From Rhodococcus maanshanensis NBRC 100610 (GTDB lineage Bacteria > Actinomycetota > Actinomycetes > Mycobacteriales > Mycobacteriaceae): a DNA stretch of 57,487 nucleotides. The stretch is taken from contig NZ_BCXA01000048.1 of the NCBI RefSeq assembly GCF_001894865.1, positions 1 to 57,487 of the forward strand, in the 5' to 3' direction. Positions 37,047 to 47,200 of the stretch are shown here, in pieces. Every line of letters begins with the position of its first letter. Position 1 is the stretch's first letter. The notes beneath the pieces were generated by a model. It had not been told where the DNA came from. It was given only the letters and a program-made list of their open reading frames with translations, and did no database searches. The position numbers and the translations under genes were made by a program.

Positions 37047-37856
37047 CTAGCGATACTGGACGGTGACGGGTGCGTGGTCCGACCACCGCAGGTCGTAGGA
37101 CGCGGCCCGCTCGACGACGGCCTGCTTCGCCCGCTCAGCGAGCACGGGCGTGGAGACCTGGTAGTCGATCCGCCAGCCCGAGTCGTTGTCGAATGCCTTG
37201 CCGCGGTAGGACCACCAGGTGTAGGGCCCCTCCAGGTCCGGGTGCAGCCGGCGCATCACGTCGACCCAGCCGAGCTCGCCGAACACCGAACCCATCCACT
37301 CACGCTCGTTCGGCAGGAAGCCGGAGTTCTTCTTGTTCCCCTTGTGGTTCTTCAGGTCCAGCTCGGTGTGCGCGATGTTCCAGTCGCCGCACACCACCAC
37401 GTGCCGGTCCGCCCGCTCGGCCGCCGCTGCGGTCGCGGCCAGATACGGCCCGAAGGATCCGAGGAACCGTTCCTTCTCCGCCTGCCGCTCGGTCTCCACC
37501 TCGCCGGACGGGAGGTACAGGCTGGCGACCGTGAGGTCGTCGAAGTCCGCCTCGATGTACCGCCCGGCCTCCGCGAACTCCTCGTCCCCGTGCCCGATGC
37601 GGACCGCGTCCGCAGGCCTGCGCGAGAGAATCGCCACCCCGTTGCGACCCTTGGCCGACGGCTGCGCGGAGGCCAGGTGCCAGCCCGCCTCGAGCGCGGC
37701 GGCCAGGGTCGTGGTCAGCTGCTTGTCGTCGGCGCGGGTCTCCTGCAGGCAGATGACGTCCGCCTCGGTGGCCTCGATCCACTCCAGCATGCCTTTCTTG
37801 GCTGCGGCGCGGATCCCGTTGACGTTGACGGTGGTGATGATGTGCGGCACGCCCAC
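37047..37856 (-). CDS. xthA: Exodeoxyribonuclease III (AP endonuclease)
   Basis: A 269-aa endonuclease/exonuclease/phosphatase-fold DNA repair enzyme. NVNGIRAAAKKGMLEWIE near 11, DVICLQETRAD near 34 (metal Glu), VVCGDWNIAHTELDLKN near 153 (catalytic Asp/Asn), and the C-terminal WRIDYQVST and SDHAPVTV (catalytic His) are all visible. It cleaves at abasic sites and trims 3' ends. GTG start. Confidence 0.93.
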   Translation of the reverse strand: MGVPHIITTVNVNGIRAAAKKGMLEWIEATEADVICLQETRADDKQLTTTLAAALEAGWHLASAQPSAKGRNGVAILSRRPADAVRIGHGDEEFAEAGRYIEADFDDLTVASLYLPSGEVETERQAEKERFLGSFGPYLAATAAAAERADRHVVVCGDWNIAHTELDLKNHKGNKKNSGFLPNEREWMGSVFGELGWVDVMRRLHPDLEGPYTWWSYRGKAFDNDSGWRIDYQVSTPVLAERAKQAVVERAASYDLRWSDHAPVTVQYR

Positions 37857-37896
37857 ACGCTAGCGATCCGACGGTGAAATAGCGATGCGCGGCCAG

Positions 37897-37902
37897 TACG
37901 CT
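37897..37902 (+). promoter_or_regulatory. -10 box (TACGCT) for a leaderless mRNA
   Basis: TACGCT fits TANNNT and is followed by six bases and then the ATG at 37909. No Shine-Dalgarno is seen. Leaderless initiation is inferred. Confidence 0.45.
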
Positions 37903-37908
37903 GCGTTC

Positions 37909-38445
37909 ATGGTCGCAGCGGCGTCGCCGGTCAAGCGACGGAACCCCGCACTCATCGTCGTGGCCGCGATCGGGATGTTCCTGGTGACCATCGCGGGCCT
38001 CGCCGCCTACTTCCTCTGGCCGAGAGGCGATCGCCTCGGCGAGATGGATCTCCGCGCAGCGTCACCCACCCTCGCCGTCGACCTCGCGGCGGGCGACGAA
38101 CTGAACTTCCGCCTGGACGTGACGGTGGGCACGGCCGGCGGCTACCCGAACAGCTCGAGCGGTCGGAGCAACGCCGTGCACGACGAACTCGAGGCTTCGA
38201 AGCTCACCGTCACCCTTTCTCGGGTCGACGGCCCCGGCGACTCCACCACGTGCGGCGCCTACGACGGCAAGGCCACAACGGGTTCGAGCAGTTCCAGCGA
38301 AGTCGAGAGCTCTGGGCTCCCGCTCCGCTGCACCCTTGTGGCCGAGACGCCCGGTCGACACACGCTCACGGCTCGCGTCGAATGGGTGCCCGAGGACGTC
38401 CGCGAGGCCACGCTCGAGGTGCGGCGAGTCCGATCGGGGGATTGA
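37909..38445 (+). CDS. Hypothetical membrane-anchored protein
   Basis: A 178-aa protein with one hydrophobic segment near the N-terminus (ALIVVAAIGMFLVTIAGLAAYFLW, about 14-37) and an extracytoplasmic beta-rich domain carrying two cysteines (TTCGAYDGK and PLRCTLVAE), likely a disulfide. No family is recognised. It is convergent with lstD-like and divergent from xthA. Confidence 0.6.
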   Translation: MVAAASPVKRRNPALIVVAAIGMFLVTIAGLAAYFLWPRGDRLGEMDLRAASPTLAVDLAAGDELNFRLDVTVGTAGGYPNSSSGRSNAVHDELEASKLTVTLSRVDGPGDSTTCGAYDGKATTGSSSSSEVESSGLPLRCTLVAETPGRHTLTARVEWVPEDVREATLEVRRVRSGD

Positions 38446-38491
38446 ACGGCCCCGCCCTGCCGTCCACACGCTCGGTTCACGGACGGAGCGC

Positions 38492-39532
38492 TCAGCGCAG
38501 CGGCCGCGCCAGCTCCGCGAGGCCGCCCTGCTCGTCCACCCAGGCCTTGAAGGCGGCCAGCCCCTCGTCCCGGCCCACCATCGGCAGGTAGCCGAGATCG
38601 CGCCTGGCCGCGCCGGTGTCGAAGGTCGCGCTGCGCGTCATCAGCGCGATCACGTACCGCGACAGCGGCGGCGACCAGCGCTTCGCGACGTAGGGCACCC
38701 GCCAGATCTGCTCCGCGACCGCCACAACAGCGGCCAGTACCCGGGGGTCGGGTCTACGGCTCGGCGGGGCGAACCCGAACATCCGCGACACCACCCCGAC
38801 GAACTCCCACACGTTCGTGGTCTCGGCGTCGGCGATGTAATACGGCCTGCCCCCGACCTGGTCCGAGCTCGCGGCCCGCACGCACGCGTCGACGATGTTG
38901 TCGACGTGGCAGAGCGAGGCGTACACGTCCTTGCCGCCGGAGATGTCCGGCAGGGAGCCCTCGGACGCCTTCGCGAGCAGCCGGACGATCGGACCGGACC
39001 GGTCGCCCGCACCCCAGATCGCCCGTGGCCGTAGCGCACAGGTGATCAGGTCGGTGCCGTTCGCCTCCAGCACGAGCCGCTCGGCGGCGGCCTTGGTCTC
39101 CGAGTACAGGTTGAGGTACCTGCTCGGGTACGGGATCGTTTCGTCGACGTCGATCTGGTCGCCGCCGTCGTACTCCATCAACGCGCTCGGGCTGGAGATG
39201 AACACGAAGCGCGACACCCCGTTTCGGCGGGACGCCTCCAGCAGGTCCGCGGTCGCTCGCACGTTCTCGTCCCAGAACTGTTCGCGGACACCGCGTTCGT
39301 CCACCCTTGCGGCGCTGTGGAACACCACGTCCACTCCCCGCGTCGCCTCGACGAGGGAGTCACGGTCGGTGAGGTCGCCGTAGACGAGCGTCAACTTCGA
39401 GGTGTCGCCGAGATCGGTGAGGTTGCTGCTGCGGCGCACCAGCACGGAGACGTCCATCTCGCCGTCCCCGACCAGTCGACGGGCGAGCGCGCCACCGAGG
39501 AATCCGCTCGCACCGGTCACCAGTGCCCTCAC
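38492..39532 (-). CDS. lstD: 3-beta-HSD/OleD-like reductase of the beta-lactone operon
   Basis: A 346-aa NAD(P)-dependent short-chain reductase of the extended 3-beta-hydroxysteroid dehydrogenase/OleD type. The Rossmann motif is VTGASGFLGG near 5-14, and the catalytic pair is Y143 and K147 (NLYSETKAAAERL) with SSPSA near 113. In the lipstatin and olefin pathways this enzyme reduces the 2-alkyl-3-keto acid to the 3-hydroxy acid before lactone closure. GTG 39532 lies in the end of the upstream small gene (overlap 4). Last gene of the operon. Confidence 0.82.
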   Translation of the reverse strand: MRALVTGASGFLGGALARRLVGDGEMDVSVLVRRSSNLTDLGDTSKLTLVYGDLTDRDSLVEATRGVDVVFHSAARVDERGVREQFWDENVRATADLLEASRRNGVSRFVFISSPSALMEYDGGDQIDVDETIPYPSRYLNLYSETKAAAERLVLEANGTDLITCALRPRAIWGAGDRSGPIVRLLAKASEGSLPDISGGKDVYASLCHVDNIVDACVRAASSDQVGGRPYYIADAETTNVWEFVGVVSRMFGFAPPSRRPDPRVLAAVVAVAEQIWRVPYVAKRWSPPLSRYVIALMTRSATFDTGAARRDLGYLPMVGRDEGLAAFKAWVDEQGGLAELARPLR

Positions 39533-39780
39533 TGGGTCCGCCACCAGGTCGCACCGAGCAGCATCGTCATCGCGGCGATCTTCACATCCGAATGCCCCCG
39601 TGCGCGGCCTTCCTTCAGCGCGACCGGAATCTGGGCGGCGTGCGCGCCGACGCTGAGCACCACGTCGATCCACCACAGCGCCCGCGCGACACGGTTGCCG
39701 GAGGGCCGGATGAGCCCGGCCACCAGGTAGATCCATCCCAGTACCGGGATGGCACGCAGCAGCATGACCTTCGTACTCAT
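39529..39780 (-). CDS. Small membrane protein within the beta-lactone operon (DUF1145-like)
   Basis: An 83-aa protein with two or three hydrophobic stretches: AIPVLGWIYLVAGLIRPSG near 9 and ALWWIDVVLSVGAHAAQIPVAL near 33, then KIAAMTMLLGATWW. The arrangement resembles DUF1145/YhhL small membrane proteins, but this is from memory. It overlaps lstC by 4 bases upstream and lstD by 4 downstream, so it is tightly coupled to the pathway. It has no counterpart in the lipstatin lstA-F set as I remember it. Confidence 0.7.
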   Translation of the reverse strand: MSTKVMLLRAIPVLGWIYLVAGLIRPSGNRVARALWWIDVVLSVGAHAAQIPVALKEGRARGHSDVKIAAMTMLLGATWWRTQ

Positions 39781-41471
39781 CGTTCCGCCTTCGCCAGTTG
39801 CGATGCCGCCCACACCGTCAGTTTCTCGCGCCCGATCTTCGCGTTGTGCCGGATGTCGACCGGGAAACCGGGATGGAAGAGGAAGTCGTGGATCCGCTCC
39901 GTGGTGTGGGCCTGCGCTCCGAGCTCGCGCAGTTCCTGCTCGATCCGGGCCCGTTCGCTCTTGCGGACCCCCGGCATCAGCTCGACGCAGAGCACCGGGC
40001 GGGTGTCGGACTCGCCTCGCACGCCGACCAGCGCGGTCCGGAACACCTCGGGAACGGTGTTGAAGATCTGCTCGCACTGGACGGTGAACAGTTCGCCCTC
40101 CGCGGTGCGGATCCGCTGACTCTTGCGCCCGCAGAACCAGATCCGGCCGCCTTCGTCGATCCAGCCCAGGTCGCCGGTCCGGTGCCAGATCCGGTCGCCG
40201 TCCCTGATCTTGCCGAGCGCGTTCGCCTCCTCCGGCCAGGCGTAGCTGGTGCTCACATTCGGCCCGGCCACCACGATCTCGCCGATCCCGCCCGCGGCCG
40301 CCTCGTCGGACCTGGTCGGTATCGGGTCGTCGGTGATGCCGACGACCCTCGCCTCGAGGCCGAGCGCCGGTCGTCCGATACACGTTCCCGCCCCGGCGTG
40401 GGCGCGGGCGACGAACTCGCCGAGCAGCTCGCGCGATTCGATCGCGGACATCGGCAGCGCCTCCGTCGACCCGTATCCGGCGGTCACCTCGGCCTCGGGG
40501 GGCAGGATGGTGCGCAGCGCCGCGATGGCGTGGTCCGGTACCGGCGCACCGCCGGAGAAGATGGACCGCACGGACGGCAGCCGCACGTCGTGCGCCTGCG
40601 CGTGCCGCACCAGCGGCACCAGCACGGCGGGCGAGGCGAACATCGTCCGGATGTCGAACCGGTGGATCGCGTCGACCACGTGCGCGGGATCCGTCGAGCC
40701 CACCTCCCCCGGCACGATCGGCGGCAGCACGCAGCGGGAGCCGAGCATCAGGTCGAGCACCCCGAAGATCGGCAGCGTGATCAGGGATGTCTCAGGCGGC
40801 ACCCGCTTGCGGGCGTCGTCGACCTGGTCCAGCATCGCGGCGAGATTGCCATGGGTGAGATTGACGGCCTTGGCCGGTCCGGTACTGCCGGTGGTGAAGG
40901 CGATCATCATCACCTCGTCGGCAGGCGCCTCCTGACTCTCGACCACCGGCCGGTCCGGCGTCCGGCCCCAGGCACGAAGGGAGTGGCCGCCCCACAGCTT
41001 GCGCCCGACGGTGACCTTGACGCCGACCGTCGCGAACGACGAACGGAACACCAGCCGCAGCAGGTGCGCCTTCGAGATGCCGATGAAGGCCTGCGGGGAA
41101 ACGGATTTCAGGCAGGTGAGCATCGGACGCAGACCCATGCCCGGATCGATCACGACGGGCACCGCCGCCACCTTCAGCAAGCCGATCATGATGGCGTAGA
41201 ACTCGGGCCCCGGGGTGACCAGCAGCAGTGTCCGCACCCCGCGCCGGATCCCGATCGCCTCGAACCGCTGGGCGAGCAGATCGGACCAGTCGTCGAGCTC
41301 CCGATAGGTCAGCCGCCCGTACGTCGGGACTCCCGCCTCGCCCTTACCGTCCGGATGGATCACCGCCTCCAGATCCGGATGCGCCCGCGCCATCGCCCTG
41401 ATCCGTTCGACCGATCCGCAGTGCGCCGAGGGACGGGCTGGCACCGCAGTCGTGATCGTCGCCCTGCTCAC
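39777..41471 (-). CDS. lstC: OleC/LstC-like beta-lactone synthetase (adenylate-forming)
   Basis: A 564-aa ANL-superfamily enzyme. The ATP loop is FTTGSTGPAKAVNLTHG near 192-208, GYGSTEALP near 327 and TGDLGWIDEGG near 430 are adenylation motifs. The C-terminal FLFHPGFPVDIRHNAKIGREKL block (two adjacent stretches) is typical of OleC, which converts 2-alkyl-3-hydroxy acids to beta-lactones rather than CoA thioesters. With no OleB gene nearby the lactone should be kept. ATG overlaps the lstB stop. Confidence 0.85.
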   Translation of the reverse strand: MSRATITTAVPARPSAHCGSVERIRAMARAHPDLEAVIHPDGKGEAGVPTYGRLTYRELDDWSDLLAQRFEAIGIRRGVRTLLLVTPGPEFYAIMIGLLKVAAVPVVIDPGMGLRPMLTCLKSVSPQAFIGISKAHLLRLVFRSSFATVGVKVTVGRKLWGGHSLRAWGRTPDRPVVESQEAPADEVMMIAFTTGSTGPAKAVNLTHGNLAAMLDQVDDARKRVPPETSLITLPIFGVLDLMLGSRCVLPPIVPGEVGSTDPAHVVDAIHRFDIRTMFASPAVLVPLVRHAQAHDVRLPSVRSIFSGGAPVPDHAIAALRTILPPEAEVTAGYGSTEALPMSAIESRELLGEFVARAHAGAGTCIGRPALGLEARVVGITDDPIPTRSDEAAAGGIGEIVVAGPNVSTSYAWPEEANALGKIRDGDRIWHRTGDLGWIDEGGRIWFCGRKSQRIRTAEGELFTVQCEQIFNTVPEVFRTALVGVRGESDTRPVLCVELMPGVRKSERARIEQELRELGAQAHTTERIHDFLFHPGFPVDIRHNAKIGREKLTVWAASQLAKAER

Positions 41472-42370
41472 GCCGCCGGTGCCAGCCGGTACACGGTGGC
41501 GGCAGCGCTCGGTCCTGCGCCCGCGGCCACGAACAGCACGGTGTCGTAGCCGGCCAGGATCGCCTCGTCGACCTGGTGATACGCGGCCGTCAGCGCGGCG
41601 GTGTGCGCGTCGCCCTCCACCGCACCGCTACCGATCACCGCCTCCGGAGCGATGCCGAGCCGCGCGGCCAGCGCGGCCGGGAACCCCGGGGTCGGCCGCG
41701 AGCTGATCAGGGCGGCCCGAGACAGGTCCAGCCCGCCCTCGTGCGCTCCGATCGCCTTGCCCGCCGCGACACCCGCAACCTCGAGCAGACGCTCCTCGAA
41801 TCCGTCCTCGCGCTCCACGGTCACGAGCGAGCGGCCGTGTACGCCCATCTCCGCGGTGTTGGCGAACCCCCTCGTCGCCGGGGTCCCGTCCAGCTCCGCC
41901 ACGTGGACGGGACCGAATCCCGATGGGGTGTCGGTCTTCTCGAGGAGCATCGCCGCCCCCGCCGTGACGAACGGGAAGTCCGCGGCGGGCCTGCGTCGCT
42001 GGAGCGAGGGGTGCGTGTCCCCGGAGACGACGAGAACGTACTGCGCACTGTCGGTTTCGAGCAGGGCGGTGGCCACCTGTACCGCGTTGAGCACACCACA
42101 GGCCCCGTTCATCAGGTCGAACGAGAACGACCTGTTCGAGCCCTCCGGATACTCGAGGCCGATTCCCGCCTCCCGCTGGATCAGCGCCGCGATGGCGGGC
42201 TCGAACAGGTTCGAGTCGCGGTAGACGCCGGTGTTGATGAGCACGTCCACCTGCTCGGGCTCGACGCCTGCACTGCGCATGGCGCCGCGCGCCGCGCGAG
42301 CCGAATGCTCGATCGCGCTCGTCGTCGCCGTGGCCACGCTCATCCCGGTTGACTTGATCGAGATACCCAT
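41468..42370 (-). CDS. lstB: OleA/LstB-like ketosynthase, degenerate partner subunit
   Basis: A 300-aa thiolase-fold protein of the KAS III/OleA type. E57 (SNLFEPAIAAL) corresponds to the Glu that OleA donates across the dimer. The nucleophile region reads FDLMNGACGVLNA, with the Cys displaced by one position relative to the partner's SNACAG. The His and Asn of the triad are absent (LISSRPTPGF and GSGAVEGDAHTA). It should therefore act as a non-catalytic partner of LstA that helps bind or deprotonate the second acyl chain. GGAGG lies 10 bases before the ATG. Confidence 0.78.
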   Translation of the reverse strand: MGISIKSTGMSVATATTSAIEHSARAARGAMRSAGVEPEQVDVLINTGVYRDSNLFEPAIAALIQREAGIGLEYPEGSNRSFSFDLMNGACGVLNAVQVATALLETDSAQYVLVVSGDTHPSLQRRRPAADFPFVTAGAAMLLEKTDTPSGFGPVHVAELDGTPATRGFANTAEMGVHGRSLVTVEREDGFEERLLEVAGVAAGKAIGAHEGGLDLSRAALISSRPTPGFPAALAARLGIAPEAVIGSGAVEGDAHTAALTAAYHQVDEAILAGYDTVLFVAAGAGPSAAATVYRLAPAA

Positions 42371-42375
42371 GTTGC

Positions 42376-43425
42376 TCAGACCTCCAGGGACGTGATCGTG
42401 GCGGACACGTAGCCGGTGACGATGCCGGATGCCGCAGGAACCATCAGGATCTTCGACCCCTTCGGGACCGCCTTGTCCTTCAGGTGGTCGTGCAGCACGA
42501 TGAAATGCGAAGTGCTGGAAGTATTGCCGTACTTCTCCACCACGTTGAGCGCAGGCGGCATCGGGGTGCCGAACTCCTTCTCGCCGAGCGCGTTCATGTA
42601 GACCACGGCCGAGGCGCCGAACTGATGGTGGATGACGAAATCGAACTCCTCGTCGGCGAAGGTCTGGCCGCGGGCCGCCAGGAACTCCCGCTGCGCGTTC
42701 GTCCACAGCAGGAACCGTGATTCGTTGTGCATCTTGCGGTTGTCGGTGTACAGCGCGATGCCAGGCGACTGGTCACTCGGCATGCCCATGCACAGGTCGG
42801 AGTACTCCGACGCCGTCATCAGCTCGATGTAGTCGATCTTGTCGGCGTCGTCGACGGATCGGTCCATGATCACGGCCGCACCCGAATCACCAACGGACAG
42901 CGAGGCGAACTGCAGGTCGTACTTCTCCGAGATCTCCCGCACCGCGGTCTCCGAGATCGGCGTGATGTGCTCGCCGCTCACGACCATCCCGTTGCGGACC
43001 GCACCGGAGCGGATCATCCGGTCGAGCACGTAGACGCCACTGAGCATCCCCGCGCACGCGTTGGACAGATCGAAATGGATGGCGCCCTCGGTGCCGAGCT
43101 CCTTACCGAGCATCGAAGCGAAGGACGGCTCCAGGTACATGAAGTCCCTGTCCTTGCTCCGCGAGATCGAGGTCGAGATGATCACATCGAGATCGCCCGC
43201 CTCGTAGCTCGAGCGGGACAGCGCATCACGGGCGGCGTTGCACGCCAGCGTGAACGAATCCTCGTAGTTGTCCGCGCTCGAGTCGTACACCCGGCGGTCC
43301 ACCACCCCGGTGATCGCCTCGAGATCGAAACTCGGCGGCACCGCGAGCTTGGCGAGCAGGTCCTTCGTGCTGAGCACCGCGGACGGGAGGTACGCGCCTA
43401 TCGATTCGAACCTCGACTTGGTCAT
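42376..43425 (-). CDS. lstA: OleA/LstA-like Claisen condensation ketosynthase
   Basis: A 349-aa KAS III-type enzyme expected to join two fatty acyl thioesters head to head. The intact triad is C124 (DLSNACAGML), H267 (VIHHQFGAS) and N301 (KYGNTSSTSHF). E99 (MYLEPSFASM) matches the cross-dimer Glu of OleA. The ATG has AGAGGA upstream. The order lstA then lstB on the mRNA and the 5-base gap fit 1:1 heterodimer production. It is preceded by 61 bases without a gene after lstF. Confidence 0.85.
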   Translation of the reverse strand: MTKSRFESIGAYLPSAVLSTKDLLAKLAVPPSFDLEAITGVVDRRVYDSSADNYEDSFTLACNAARDALSRSSYEAGDLDVIISTSISRSKDRDFMYLEPSFASMLGKELGTEGAIHFDLSNACAGMLSGVYVLDRMIRSGAVRNGMVVSGEHITPISETAVREISEKYDLQFASLSVGDSGAAVIMDRSVDDADKIDYIELMTASEYSDLCMGMPSDQSPGIALYTDNRKMHNESRFLLWTNAQREFLAARGQTFADEEFDFVIHHQFGASAVVYMNALGEKEFGTPMPPALNVVEKYGNTSSTSHFIVLHDHLKDKAVPKGSKILMVPAASGIVTGYVSATITSLEV

Positions 43426-43486
43426 CTTGGATCCTCTTGGGAGTCGGTAGATCTGGCTGGTGGTTCGGCATTGTCTGGTTGGAGCT

Positions 43487-44203
43487 TCACATCAGTCCGG
43501 CGGCCTCGAGATCCGGCGCTGCGCCGCCTGCCGCCACGGCCGCGATCGCCGGGTAGCGAGGAGCGAAGACCCCGAGCGCGGTCGCCCGCTCGAAGTTCGC
43601 GTTGCCGCGATGCCCCCGCAGCTCCCGGATGCTCGCCGCACCGTAGTAGCCGCCGGGCACAACGGCCGCGGGCGGTCCGGACGGTTCCGGCCCGGTCATC
43701 ACCGCGTGCAGGCTCCGCTCGAACAGCTCGTGGCAGGCCCGCAATCCGTTCATCATGACATCCTGGAAGCGATCGTCGGGCGCGATCGCGAACCGCTCGA
43801 CATCGACCACCGCTCCGGTGTCGATGCCCGAGTCGACCCGGTGCAGCGTCGCCGCGTACTCGTCGCGCCCCTGGAGGATCGCGTGCACGATCGCGGCGGC
43901 GGGCAGCCCACGGAACTCCGGCAGCGGGCCGTTGTGGATGTTGTAGATCCGCAGGTCCGAGTCCACGAACGCGGGCCCGAAGATCATCGGGTTGTTGATC
44001 GACCACACCACCGAGTCGGTGCAGGCATCGGCGACCGTTGCGACCTCCGCATCGAGGTCCGTGGTCTCCAGGTGCGCGAGTGCCTCGAGTCCCGCGGGCG
44101 CCGCGTCGCCGGGCCCGGTGCACACCAGGTCAACCGTGAAATCCGATGCGGACGCGAATCGCGCGGCGCGCCAAAGCAATGCGCCGCTTCCCACCAGGAT
44201 CAC
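43487..44203 (-). CDS. lstF: LstF-like formyltransferase
   Basis: A 238-aa formyl_trans_N-fold protein. YNIHNGPLPEFRGLP near 87-101 gives catalytic N88 and H90, and RVDSGIDTGAVV near 122-133 gives D128, the same Asn-His-Asp set as methionyl-tRNA formyltransferase. There is no tRNA-binding C-terminal domain, fitting a small-molecule formyltransferase that uses 10-formyl-tetrahydrofolate. In lipstatin the leucine amine is formylated. GTG overlaps the NRPS stop (GTGA). Confidence 0.82.
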   Translation of the reverse strand: MILVGSGALLWRAARFASASDFTVDLVCTGPGDAAPAGLEALAHLETTDLDAEVATVADACTDSVVWSINNPMIFGPAFVDSDLRIYNIHNGPLPEFRGLPAAAIVHAILQGRDEYAATLHRVDSGIDTGAVVDVERFAIAPDDRFQDVMMNGLRACHELFERSLHAVMTGPEPSGPPAAVVPGGYYGAASIRELRGHRGNANFERATALGVFAPRYPAIAAVAAGGAAPDLEAAGLM

Positions 44204-47200
44204 CCGAGCTCTCCCGTCCTCTTCGCATGGACTGCGGCGGCGCATACCCTGCCGAGGGTGAGCTGGTGCACCAACTCCTCGAGCTCGGCGACGAACGCGG
44301 CTTCGCCCGCGCGTCCGACCACCGTGCGCGAGACCTGCGAGAGCATCTCCACCGACGCCAGCGAGTCCCCACCGAGGGCGAAGAAATCCGAATCGGCGCG
44401 CAGGGTGCTCACCTCGACCACGAGGACCTTCGCCCAGATAGCGGCGATCTGGTCCTCCGTCCGCCGGTCGGACTCCGCCGATCCCGGATCGTTCGCCGTG
44501 TCGATCCCCCGCTCCTGGACGTCCGCCTCGGCGGCGCTCAGTGCCGCGCTGTCGAGCTTTCCGTTGGCGGTCAGGGGAATCTCGTCGACGATGTGGATCT
44601 CGGCCGGGATCATGTACGCGGGCACCTTCTGCGCCAGGAAGTCCCGGAGTTGCTGCGCCATCTGGTCGCACCCTTGGCTCCGCTCCTGTCCCTGCGGCGC
44701 ACCCGTCTCGGCGGCGCGCACCACGTAGGCGGCCAGGACGTTGTCGCCGCGCTCCGCGCGCCGCACCGCCGCCACCGCGGCCCTGCCGACCAGGGGATGC
44801 TGTTCGATGGCGGCCTGCACCTCGCCGGGCTCCACGCGATTGCCCCTGATCTTCACCTGACTGTCGACGCGACCGGCGAACTCGAGTGCACCGTCGGGAC
44901 GTCGGCGGGCGAGATCACCTGTCCGGTAGCACCGTCCGCCCGTTGACAGGGTGACGAAGCGTTCGGCGGTGACGTCAGGGCGGTTCAGGTATCCGCGGGC
45001 CACCTGCGGGCCGCCGAAGTACAGCTCACCGATCTCGCCGTCGGGCACCGGCAGGCGATCCGGGTCGAGCAGATGGACCGTGGTGTCTGCGGCCGGGCCA
45101 CCGATCGGTACCGGCTGGGGTGCGGCCGAGGGCTCGTCGTCGAGTACGAGAGCGGTACAGACGATCGACATCTCCGCGGGCCCGTAGCTGTTGAGCAGCC
45201 GGCAATCCGGGCCGAACAGCTCGCGGGCACGCGCGGCCAGCGGCCCGTGCAGCGCCTCACCACCGATGCTGACCGCTCGCATCCCCACCGGCCGCAGATC
45301 CAGCCGGACCATCACCTCGAGCAGGCTCGGCGTCACCATCATCGTGTTCACCGTGGGACCCTCGAGCATCTCGGACAAGACCAGGTGATTGATCTCCTCC
45401 GGAACCAGGACCACCGCACCGCCGCTGAGCAGCGGGAGCAGCAGCGCCGCGCACGCCATGTCCGCCGCCTGCGTGTGATAGTGCGCGTAGCGGGTCTCGG
45501 GCCCGAGCCGGTACCAGTCGGTGGCCGAGCGCATCAGGTTCACGATGCCCCGATGTTCGACCTGGACGCCCTTGGGCCGTCCGGTCGAACCCGAGGTGTA
45601 GGTGACGTAGACCAGGTCGTCGGGGGTGGCGAGGTCCGGCGCCTTGTCGGCGCCGGAATGCGGCAGGTCGTCGACCACCAGGACATCGGTGTCGCCGAGC
45701 GCGGCTCGTCCCTTCGACGCCCGCTCCGTCACGCAGTGGCGCACACCGGAATCCGCGAGAATCCCCAGAATCCGCTCGTCCGGGTGCTTGGGGTCGAGCG
45801 CGAGAAAAGCCGCGCCCGCCTTGAGGATTCCCAGATATCCCACCACCGCGTCGAGCGACCGCCGAGCCAGCACCGCGACGACGTCACCGCGACGGACCCC
45901 ACGGCCGCGTAGTTCCGCGGCCACCACGTCGGCACGAGCGTCGAGTTCCGCATAGCTGAGCTGACCGTCGTGCCCGATCGCCGCCACCGCGTCCGGGGCG
46001 GCCAGGACCAGGTCGCCGAAGATGCTCGTCACCGTTCGCCCCTGCCCTGGCCCCCGCGACGCGATCGGCCGCGGCTGCGCCTGCGCTCCGAGTGCTGCGG
46101 CGATATCGTCCAGCAGTCGCTCGAGAAGAGACGCGATCCCCGCACCGTTGCGGCAGGAGACCACGAGTTCGGTTCGTCCGCGGGCCTCCAGCACCGCGAT
46201 CGAGAGCGGCACCATGCCCGTGTGGACCGGCAGGCCCCACACCTCGGTGGCCGCGAATCCGGGGAAGCTCAACTCGTCGAGATCGACTGTCCCCGTGTGG
46301 GACACGATCGCCGACACCAGATTTCCCCCGGTACGGGCGCCGATGGACATGCCGGCGCGCAGGATGGCCCGCGCCATCCACACCGGCATCTGCTGCAGCC
46401 CACCATTGTTCATCTCACCGAGCTCTCGGGACTCCACCATCCCGCGCAGCAGTTGGGCATGGATGCGCGACCACCCGTCCCCTGGCGTCGCGTCGAGGAA
46501 CAGCGGTAGCGCCAGGTTGGCCGTCGACCGCAGGTCCTTGTCGTGCCGTCGCAGGTCCACGGGGACCATGATCCGGGTCTTGCCCCCGACCGCAGCCGTG
46601 ATCAGCTCGGCGATCCGGGCGACCACGGCGGGCGAGGTTCCCTCCACGGTGCGCCTGCGCCAGAGGAAGTCCGACTCGCCGGGGGCCGGGCGGGCCCGCC
46701 CGAACGGCGAACGCGCGGTGGGGAGCAGCGTGGTCGGCTTGCCGTCGATCCCGAGCGACTCGACGAGGCTGTGGTCGGCAATCGCGTCCCGCGCTCCGAT
46801 CGTCCGTTCGCCACGCAGCAGGCGGAACACCTCGGCCGCCCAGAGAGCCAGGCCTTTCCCATCCATCACGCCATGAAAAGCCCTCAGCACCAGCGTGTTC
46901 CGCTCACTTCCCAGCAACAGGACCTCGCAGGTGGGTCCACGCTCCGGATCGAGCGGACGGCTCAGCATCGGATGGTCGTCGAGCGGGGCATCCACCAACG
47001 AGTGCTCCGCGGCCACCACCACCGGGGGCGCGATGCCGCGGTCCACCCAGCGCTCGCCACGCCGGACGAGCCGGGCACCGGGGCAGGATTCGGACGCGCC
47101 TGCCACTGCCACCGCGAGGTCCCGCTCGTCGATCGAGCCCGTCCCCTGGATCACCAACTGGATGGCGAACGGCGGGGCCAACGTCTGCATCGCCAGATAC

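Noticed and set aside
38492-43425. Long-chain olefin (oleABCD) pathway
   Set aside because: There is no oleB alpha/beta hydrolase (beta-lactone decarboxylase) and no OleBC fusion; the NRPS and formyltransferase genes are coupled to the same operon, which fits lipstatin-type products better.
38492-43425. Plain nocardiolactone cluster (nltABCD)
   Set aside because: The same four enzyme types are present, but the extra NRPS and formyltransferase overlap in one transcript, so a decorated lactone is more likely.
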